From a bacterium (GTDB lineage Bacteria; UBP18; UBA7526), in NCBI GenBank assembly GCA_030616365.1, contig JAUWXM010000015.1, positions 1 to 17,487 of the forward strand: DNA of 17,487 nucleotides, given 5' to 3'. The translations under genes and the position numbers were made by a program. This document shows positions 12,766 to 17,487 of the stretch, piece by piece. Position 1 is the stretch's first letter; every line of letters begins with the position of its first letter. The notes beneath the pieces were generated by a model. That model did no database searches. It was not told the origin of the DNA and worked only from the letters and a program-made list of their open reading frames with translations.

Positions 12766-13697
12766 TCCATAAATACTATCTTGCTGCCTAAAGTGACCTC
12801 GAAAATAGAAGGGGTGATAGAGACTACCTCGATCTTGGGGGGCACAGTAACCTCTGGCTTCAGTTTGTAGGTGCCCCGAGAGAGATCACTGACATCTATG
12901 GCTACCGTGACATCCGTAGCCTTCAGGGTTGCCATCGCCTCCTGGGGCCCCCTTAAGAGAATGGTTGCTTCCTTCTCTTTTAGTCGGGCCTCAAGAAGGG
13001 AAGAGGGGGGTTGCATGATCTTAACCGGGACACCCGTAAATTTCTTCTCCACTAGTTCCCGGACTAGATCTATCGATACTTGAATGGGCACTTCTCTTAT
13101 AATCTTCAAACCTTCTTCTGTAAGATTTGCCTTCACTACTTTAGTAATGCCTTCCGAGGTGCCGCTTACGTCTATAGAAGTGGTCGGTATTCCCGCCAAA
13201 GCTTCCAGTCTACTCTCCGCGCCCCTAACCCTGAGACTCTTTGGACTGGCGGTGATCTTCCCTATTCCATAGCCCGGGGTGGGTTTCCCCAAGATGGTAG
13301 GTTTTATCTCAATCTCCTTAGTAGTCAGAGATTCTATGTTGACCGAAACTATCCTCGGTCTTATCTTGACCACCCTCACCCCTTCGGGACATTTTCTCTT
13401 GAAGTCCTCTGAGGGATAAAGGAACTGGCCTTTCTCCTTCCCTTTAAGATCGAGATAGACCTTAATTTGCTTTCTTTCCAGGCCTAGGATGATGTTGCGG
13501 GGGCCTTGGAGGCTTACGGAAACTGTTTTGGGAGACACGGTGGGAACAAGATCAGCAAGCTCAGTATAGAAATCAAGTGGTACATCACCAAAGGTCCGAA
13601 TCTCTCCCTGCTGACTCAAAACATAGAAGAATAGGGCCAAGGCACAGCCCAAAGAAGCCAGTTTAATCCCCAGATTATGCCGAAACCAATTCCTCAT
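12762..13697 (-). CDS. cdaR: YbbR-domain protein, regulator of diadenylate cyclase
   Basis: CdaR (YbbR) is a membrane-anchored extracytoplasmic protein that binds and modulates CdaA. Seen: a short basic N-terminus and one hydrophobic segment at about residues 10-28 (LGIKLASLGCALALFFYVL), then about 280 residues of beta-rich YbbR repeats with recurring patterns such as VSPKTVSVSLQGP, RIVSVNIE, ASPKSLRVRGAESRL and KEATILLRGP (about three to four repeats). No catalytic motif is expected. The ATG overlaps the cdaA stop (ATGA), typical of translational coupling. The TAG stop falls in the direct repeat flanking a MITE-like insertion, and the reading frame seems unharmed. The cdaA-cdaR-glmM order is the classic arrangement, which makes the assignment firm despite the low sequence conservation of this family. 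Confidence 0.93.
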   Translation of the reverse strand: MRNWFRHNLGIKLASLGCALALFFYVLSQQGEIRTFGDVPLDFYTELADLVPTVSPKTVSVSLQGPRNIILGLERKQIKVYLDLKGKEKGQFLYPSEDFKRKCPEGVRVVKIRPRIVSVNIESLTTKEIEIKPTILGKPTPGYGIGKITASPKSLRVRGAESRLEALAGIPTTSIDVSGTSEGITKVVKANLTEEGLKIIREVPIQVSIDLVRELVEKKFTGVPVKIMQPPSSLLEARLKEKEATILLRGPQEAMATLKATDVTVAIDVSDLSRGTYKLKPEVTVPPKIEVVSITPSIFEVTLGSKIVFME

Positions 13698-14467
13698 TTC
13701 TCTTTTCCTTTGGGGAGGGGCCGAAGTAATAGATTCTGCAGTGTCTTGGATAGGGTAGTTTCATCCAGATCCCTGGTTAGTCTTCCCCCAACCGCCAGAG
13801 ATATCTTCCCCGTCTCTTCAGAGACAACAATCACTATGGCGTCCGTCTCCTCCGAGAGACCCAGAGCCGCCCTATGCCTCATTCCCATCCTCTTAGAAAC
13901 ATCTGGATTTCTGGTAAAGGGCAAGAGACACCCCGCAGCAGCAACTCTATTGCCCTGGATGATGACCGCTCCATCATGAAGCGGGGTGGAAGGTAGGAAG
14001 ATGGTGGATAGTAGCTCCCGACTCACCTCGCTATCGATTCTTATTCCAGTCTCGATGTAGGTCTTTAATCCCGTCTCTCTTTCCAGAGCGATGAGCGCTC
14101 CTTTCTTCTTCTTGGAAAGGATAGCTATGGCCTCTATTATTTGGTCAAAATAGCCGGGTTTGGCTTCCTTTAAGAATCCTCTAAAGAAGCGCCTCTGGCC
14201 AACCTCTGCTAAGGCCCTCCTTATCTCCGGAGCAAATAAAATAACGAAGGCAAGTATCAAGACCTGCCAAAGGCCTTTCACTAAGAAGTTGAATGTAGTA
14301 AGTTTCAGTCTTTGAGCGATAAAGGCCGCAATAAGCAGAATGAGTAAACCTTTTAAAACCTGAACCGCTCTGGTTCCCCTCACTAAGAGAAAAAGCCAGT
14401 AGAAGAAGAGGGTTACTACCAAGACATCAATAACATATAATCCATACCTTACAATTACTTCTCTCAT
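13694..14467 (-). CDS. cdaA: Diadenylate cyclase CdaA
   Basis: CdaA joins two ATP molecules into c-di-AMP, a second messenger for potassium and osmotic balance and cell-wall homeostasis. Seen: three membrane segments at about residues 9-29, 38-52 and 61-79, a linker helix, then the DAC domain with the DGA motif in TPLHDGAVII (165-167) and the RHR motif in GMRHRAALGLSEETDA (197-199), both intact. The 257 residues fit the family. The ATG overlaps the folP stop (ATGA), and the cdaR start overlaps its own stop, so folP-cdaA-cdaR look translationally linked. The DAC domain is cytoplasmic and CdaR acts from outside. Identity and activity are well supported by the motifs. Confidence 0.97.
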   Translation of the reverse strand: MREVIVRYGLYVIDVLVVTLFFYWLFLLVRGTRAVQVLKGLLILLIAAFIAQRLKLTTFNFLVKGLWQVLILAFVILFAPEIRRALAEVGQRRFFRGFLKEAKPGYFDQIIEAIAILSKKKKGALIALERETGLKTYIETGIRIDSEVSRELLSTIFLPSTPLHDGAVIIQGNRVAAAGCLLPFTRNPDVSKRMGMRHRAALGLSEETDAIVIVVSEETGKISLAVGGRLTRDLDETTLSKTLQNLLLRPLPKGKEK

Positions 14468-15669
14468 CCTACGGCTTTCCTTATGGCATCTGTCATATCC
14501 GCCACTCTCTTCATCTCTAGTACATCGTGGACTCTTATAATATCGGCCCCATTTAAAATAGAAACGGCCGCTATGGCCGCTGTTCCCTCTAATCTCTCTT
14601 CTACCGGAAGGTTCAATACATTCCCGATTACCGATTTTCGGGAAGGGCCGACCAGTATCGGTCGACCTAAGGATTTGAATTCAGAAAGTCTATGGAAAAT
14701 CTCTAAGTTATGTTCCGTTTTCTTACCGAAGCCTATACCGGGGTCGATAATTATTTTTTCCTCATCTATTCTCTTTCCCTTGGCAAATTCAATCCTCTCT
14801 CTTAAGAAAGAAGTTATCTCTCCTACTATATCCCCATATTTGGGATTCTTCTGCATATTGCGTGGCCTGCCCTGCATATGCATCAAGACCAAAGGGGCCT
14901 TATATTTCGAGACCACTCCGGCCATCCCCTTATTCACGCGCAGGGCACTGATATCGTTCACCAGAGAGGCCCCAGAGTCCAAAGCCTCTCTTGCCACCTG
15001 GCTCTTATAGGTATCGATTGAGATGGGAAGGTTAATCCTTTTAACAAGTCTTTTGATCACTGAGATGGTTCTTCTCATCTCCTCTTTTAAAGGGACCGGC
15101 CTTGCTCCCGGCCTGGTTGACTCCCCGCCGACATCGATGATATCCGCTCCTTCCTCGGCCATCCTCTCTGCCTTTTGGAGAGCAGAATCTATCCTGTTAT
15201 ATCTTCCCCCATCAGCAAAGGAATCCGGGGTGACATTTAGTATTCCCATGATAAGGGTTCCGCCACCGAGCCTCAAAGTATATTTACCGCATTCTATTTC
15301 CCATCTCTTACGCTTGAAATTAGTAAGGAGATTCTTTAAATCCCCTGCAATCTCTGCTAAACCAAAGGGTTGCCGCTTTAATTTCTCAACGAGCAATCGA
15401 TACTGCTTCTCTGTTCCCAGTAATAGAACATCCGATCTTTTTCTCTTTAAATCGATTACTCCCCGGCTGATGGCCGCCTCTGCCCCTAAGGATAATGCCT
15501 CCTGCTTCAGTATATTCACTGCCTGGGGCCTTACCTTTTCTAACTTTACAGCAAAGGAAAGGGCCTTGGGAGCCATGAGCCTCAGGCCATAGGAGTCAAC
15601 CCCAATCCTCTTCAGTTCCCTCTTTGCCTTAGAGAGGCTTTCAATTATTACTACTCGCGCATTACTCAA
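14464..15669 (-). CDS. folP: Dihydropteroate synthase with an N-terminal accessory domain
   Basis: DHPS joins p-aminobenzoate to dihydropterin pyrophosphate in folate synthesis and is the sulfonamide target. The TIM-barrel part begins near residue 138. Seen: LNVTPDSFADGG (144-155), GGESTRPGA (181-189), SIDTYK (217-222), ND (238-239), MHMQGRP (263-269), DPGIGFGK (309-316), GPSRKS (341-346) and RVHDV. About 130 residues precede it (ILKQEALSLGAEAAISRGVIDL, LLLGTEKQYRLLVEKLKRQPFGL); E. coli FolP (about 282 residues) lacks this, but similar fused forms occur in some anaerobic bacteria. The start is TTG at 15667-15669 with GGAG 6 bases upstream; no better start is seen. It overlaps cdaA by 4 bases. 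An integron cassette lies immediately upstream, between folP and folE. Confidence 0.95.
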   Translation of the reverse strand: MSNARVVIIESLSKAKRELKRIGVDSYGLRLMAPKALSFAVKLEKVRPQAVNILKQEALSLGAEAAISRGVIDLKRKRSDVLLLGTEKQYRLLVEKLKRQPFGLAEIAGDLKNLLTNFKRKRWEIECGKYTLRLGGGTLIMGILNVTPDSFADGGRYNRIDSALQKAERMAEEGADIIDVGGESTRPGARPVPLKEEMRRTISVIKRLVKRINLPISIDTYKSQVAREALDSGASLVNDISALRVNKGMAGVVSKYKAPLVLMHMQGRPRNMQKNPKYGDIVGEITSFLRERIEFAKGKRIDEEKIIIDPGIGFGKKTEHNLEIFHRLSEFKSLGRPILVGPSRKSVIGNVLNLPVEERLEGTAAIAAVSILNGADIIRVHDVLEMKRVADMTDAIRKAVG

Positions 15670-15716
15670 GAGTATCTCCCGTTGATGTTTGTCTTTTGTT
15701 AATCGGTTAGGGCTAT

Positions 15717-15781
15717 CCGTTCGCCCGTCCCTCGCTTTCTGCTCGGGATCCTTAGTGAGGTGCCCTGAACAGAGCGAACGG
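15717..15781. repeat. 65-base imperfect inverted repeat upstream of folP
   Basis: CCGTTCGC (15717-15724) and GCGAACGG (15774-15781) are perfect 8-base arms around a GC-rich, partly self-complementary centre. It lies between the cassette and folP. I could not match it to an attC site: the outer GTTRRRY and RYYYAAC boxes are missing. No gene is visible in 15670-15814. Confidence 0.5.
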
Positions 15782-15814
15782 GTATCGATAACGTTTAAAG
15801 GTTACGTCTTTAAA

Positions 15815-15892
15815 AGATAACGCTCGGCATAACCGGCGGGGTCACGAGCGGAGCGAGTGGCCCCCGTCCGAGTTGATGCCATTGTTAGGAAC
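15815..15892 (-). other. Integron attC recombination site
   Basis: Read on the minus strand, the site begins with R'' GTTCCTAAC (15892-15884) and ends with GCG^TTATCT, the recombination point lying between 15821 and 15820. The inner arms are GGCATCAACTCGG and CCGGTTATGCC; they pair over 11 positions if one C and one T on the first arm are left unpaired, the pattern of extrahelical bases known to orient attC. A GC-rich variable tip lies between. R'' is a perfect 9-base complement of GTTAGGAAC at the opposite cassette edge (16845-16853). It starts 8 bases after the stop of the 305-residue ORF, the standard position in a gene cassette. Confidence 0.9.
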
Positions 15893-16852
15893 ACACTTCA
15901 CTAATTGTCATCTCCATTTGCTTTCTTGTTAACCTTGTTAGTTCTGAAGTCCCATTTTCCTTCGGCCAGGGAGGGCAACGGAAGGTCTCGGAACCGAAAT
16001 GTTAGCATTTCCGTGACGACCTTCTCGGGGATTCTTATACTTACAGATATGGGATAGTTGATTTTCTTACCTGCAAATGGATGGTCCTTGGTTTGGTCGG
16101 GAATGCAAAGTGCTACCCGTGTATGGCCGCCAGAACCAGTCGAGCCTCTGCGCTCAAACCGCTGACCTGAAGAATCAACAGCTTGTACGGTATGCCCAAT
16201 GTATCGGTGGCCCAAGTATGTCATAGGGATCCTTTTGTTGAAGTTTTCGTATTCCTTCTTAAACTTGATATGGCGACCCGCGACAACGTAAAATGCATCG
16301 TCAGTTCCACTCGTCTGAAGAGCGAAGGGGCCGCAATACATAGGTTCACTCATGCTTTTACCCAAGTTCGTGAACTTTAATGTCTTCCATTCCTTGACAT
16401 GTATCACAGGTATCTCAAGTTCCAATAGGCTGAGTCTGCTCGCTTCTGAGCACCCTTTGGTTTCGTGTATATAGACGCTAGGGGGGAAGTTTCCTGTGTG
16501 TGTAGAGTAGCTGGTGAGAGGACATGGTATTCCTTCGGTAATCTCGACTTTCTTTAGTGGCTTCACATAGCCGAGAAGTATGTCAGACGGAACTGAGTCA
16601 AGCACCTTTTCAGGACGCTTCGAATCAAGGCAATGGAAGCTCATGCATATTGTAATGCCTTGCTTGGGTACTTGAGGTGAATATAGCATCCGATAAACTC
16701 GGAGTTTGTACTTGCCGCAATCAGACACTTGCTCCGGAGCCTTGGCGAGCTCACCATAGCACGGCAAGCCAAGAGAAATCAGCATCAATGCAGTAAGTGT
16801 GAGGTAAGTACCACGCATCTGTCTACTTCCTGTCTTATTATAACGTTCCTAA
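15821..16852 (-). mobile_element. Solitary integron gene cassette between folE and folP
   Basis: The cassette (1032 bases) starts with TTAGGAAC, has a 34-base leader with a Shine-Dalgarno, then a single ORF, then an attC site ending in GCG. This is the textbook cassette layout. The left junction is CTATG^TTAGG and not the GCG^TT expected after another attC, so it appears inserted at a non-attC G^TT chromosomal site. No integrase gene, attI or other attC is visible in the window. The arginine codons of the ORF (11 of 16 CGN) differ from neighbours such as cdaR, where AGA/AGG dominate by inspection, which supports foreign origin. It points in the same direction as the flanking folate genes. Confidence 0.88.
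15901..16818 (-). CDS. Cassette-encoded, predicted exported cysteine-rich protein of unknown function
   Basis: I do not recognise this 305-residue protein. Seen: a signal peptide with hydrophobic core at residues 4-19 and a likely cleavage after CYG (22) or nearby; seven cysteines in the mature part (34, 58, 63, 99, 123, 162, 238), which could form disulfides; a strand-rich middle; and the C-terminal pattern FRFRDLPLP (275-282) followed by KWDF and a lysine/asparagine-rich tail. C20 lies near the signal end but GLPC is a poor lipobox. No enzyme motif, transmembrane helix after the signal, or resistance-gene signature was found. ATG at 16816-16818 has AGGAAG about 7 bases upstream. TATAAT occurs in the leader (16837-16842) without a convincing -35. 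Secretion outside the cytoplasmic membrane is the only functional inference I can support. Confidence 0.85.
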   Translation of the reverse strand: MRGTYLTLTALMLISLGLPCYGELAKAPEQVSDCGKYKLRVYRMLYSPQVPKQGITICMSFHCLDSKRPEKVLDSVPSDILLGYVKPLKKVEITEGIPCPLTSYSTHTGNFPPSVYIHETKGCSEASRLSLLELEIPVIHVKEWKTLKFTNLGKSMSEPMYCGPFALQTSGTDDAFYVVAGRHIKFKKEYENFNKRIPMTYLGHRYIGHTVQAVDSSGQRFERRGSTGSGGHTRVALCIPDQTKDHPFAGKKINYPISVSIRIPEKVVTEMLTFRFRDLPLPSLAEGKWDFRTNKVNKKANGDDN

Positions 16853-16880
16853 CATAGAGGTTTATCTGTCCTAACAAGAT

Positions 16881-16967
16881 AACCCCGTACGGGGTTACTT
16901 CCATAGGGGCTTTGCCCCTCTGGCAGTCGGCAAAGTCATGCTTTGCCTCCCTGTCACCCCCTGGGGG
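16881..16967. repeat. Cluster of four consecutive GC-rich hairpins
   Basis: In 87 bases there are four hairpins. A perfect palindrome AACCCCGTACGGGGTT spans 16881-16896. AGGGGC and GCCCCT surround TTT (16905-16919). GGCAAAG and CTTTGCC surround five bases (16929-16947). CCCCC and GGGGG surround T (16957-16967). The cluster lies upstream of the cassette edge. It is not followed by a clear T-run on the minus strand. It could be an RNA structure, a bank of palindromic repeats or the remains of a mobile element. Confidence 0.65.
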
Positions 16968-17285
16968 CAAGCAGATTCTTTCCCCCAGACCCCCTAATCC
17001 TCAGCACCAGAATTTATTTAAATTCCGATGCTTCAAAATTACAATTACGGCTATTTCTAACCATATCTAACCATATAATTCCTTCTAAAAAATTATTCTT
17101 ATTTTTGCTAAATACTTTATTCATCAGTATTTAGCTCCTAATCATTACCTAACAACTTGTATATTTATACGGCTTACCAAAACCGTATAATGAAATTCGG
17201 TGGCATAGCCAAAATTATTTGTTCTCTTTCGGTCCTCTACCATTTTTTATTGCTAATTTTGCATTGTTAATTTTGCATTGTTTAT
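16968..17285. other. AT-rich stretch between folE and the hairpin cluster
   Basis: This stretch is visibly more AT-rich than the genes around it. It has hairpins AAATACT/AGTATTT (17110-17132) and ATACGG/CCGTAT (about 17169-17190), a doubled TCTAACCATA (around 17058-17079) and a doubled AATTTTGCATTGT just after folE. Apart from one doubtful 36-codon ORF I see no gene. Its composition suggests acquired or decayed DNA. Confidence 0.5.
17014..17124 (-). CDS. Possible small ORF, 36 residues, doubtful
   Basis: ATG (17122-17124) opens a frame beginning MNKVFSKNKNNFLEG and ending EASEFK, with AGGAG 10 bases upstream. The start codon lies in the loop of a hairpin with arms AAATACT and AGTATTT. No similarity is recognised, the sequence is AT-rich and part of it is a direct repeat, so chance is a good explanation. 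Confidence 0.2.
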   Translation of the reverse strand: MNKVFSKNKNNFLEGIIWLDMVRNSRNCNFEASEFK

Positions 17286-17487
17286 TCATCCTCGGATGAG
17301 GGCTAAAGCCTCTGCTCGGGCAGCAGTTCTCTTCCGGAAGACCCCCCTTACCGCAGAGGTGATGGTTACTGAACCCAGCTTCTTTATCCCCCTGATGATC
17401 ATGCAGAGATGCTCGGCCTCTACTATCACTAAGACCCCCTGGGGCTTCAGGGTATCCATAATGGTATCTGCGATCTCCTTGGTAAGC
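17286..17487 (-). CDS. folE: GTP cyclohydrolase I, C-terminal part only
   Basis: FolE converts GTP to dihydroneopterin triphosphate, the first step of folate (and some pterin or queuosine) synthesis. Only the last 66 residues are in view; the rest lies beyond the window. Seen: LTKEIADTIMDTLKPQGVLVIVEAEHLCMIIRG in sense order, with HLCM carrying the third zinc-ligand cysteine of the family (E. coli Cys181), then the conserved SVTITSAVRGVFRK and a short tail. The TGA stop is at 17286-17288. folP, two steps on in the pathway, is the next chromosomal gene downstream, so the two were probably adjacent before the cassette and AT-rich DNA came between them. Identity is secure from these motifs. Confidence 0.93.
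   Translation of the reverse strand, partial: LTKEIADTIMDTLKPQGVLVIVEAEHLCMIIRGIKKLGSVTITSAVRGVFRKRTAARAEALALIRG

Noticed and set aside
15717..15781. A second attC site upstream of folP
   Set aside because: It has inverted arms but lacks the GTTRRRY and RYYYAAC boxes at its ends.
15901..16818. Trimethoprim- or sulfonamide-resistance cassette, given the folate neighbours
   Set aside because: The protein has a signal peptide and none of the DHFR or DHPS motifs; the folate context seems to be coincidence of insertion.
16837..16842. Own promoter for the cassette gene (TATAAT in the leader)
   Set aside because: At 16-18 bases spacing the -35 region reads TAAACC, ATAAAC or GATAAA, far from TTGACA, and there is no extended -10 TG.
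16785..16970. A 61-codon minus-strand ORF upstream of the cassette gene
   Set aside because: It runs through the four-hairpin cluster and across the cassette edge, in a different frame from the cassette gene, with no ribosome site or recognisable protein features.
17148..17153. Second cassette edge (GTTAGG on the minus strand)
   Set aside because: No complementary CCTAAC arm or attC fold follows on that strand before 16853, so a second cassette is not supported.

Overview
The window is a bacterial chromosome segment in which every recognisable gene lies on the minus strand. In transcription order (right to left) it reads: folE (5' end outside the window), an acquired insert, folP, cdaA, cdaR/ybbR, glmM, pdxJ, yvcK/glmR, nagB, terminator, acpS, nnr, a CBS-pair gene, tsaE, tsaB, rimI, ilvD, ilvB (3' end outside the window). 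The folP-cdaA-ybbR-glmM-pdxJ and acpS-nnr-CBS-tsaE runs resemble arrangements in Geobacter-like Deltaproteobacteria and several uncultivated anaerobic phyla. Frequent TTG starts and dense short palindromic or tandem repeats suggest an uncultivated lineage, but I cannot name the phylum from the sequence.

The housekeeping part forms three themes. folE and folP serve folate synthesis. cdaA (c-di-AMP synthase), its regulator cdaR, glmM, glmR/yvcK and nagB form an amino-sugar and cell-wall control node, with pdxJ (vitamin B6) among them. acpS, nnr, CBS, tsaE, tsaB and rimI form a second transcription unit with its own likely promoter, behind a terminator that follows nagB. ilvD has a near-consensus promoter overlapping the end of rimI, then a terminator-like hairpin, a 272-base repeat-rich gap, and ilvB.

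The most notable element is an integron-type gene cassette (about 15821-16852) sitting alone between folE and folP. It carries one ORF for a predicted exported, cysteine-rich protein of unknown function, followed at once by an attC site. The outer attC arm (GTTCCTAAC) is a perfect 9-base complement of the sequence at the other cassette edge (GTTAGGAAC), as expected for a cassette that was once a circle. No integrase, attI or second attC is visible, so this looks like a solitary cassette inserted at a chromosomal G^TT site.

The second theme is invasion by short repeats. Two MITE-like elements share 12-base terminal inverted repeats (CCCGTTAGAAAT), and each is flanked by a perfect 6-base direct repeat. 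One of them has separated glmM from its ancestral Shine-Dalgarno sequence. Other palindromes or tandem repeats lie in frame inside tsaB and nnr, at the ends of rimI, acpS and tsaE, and as octamer arrays between genes.
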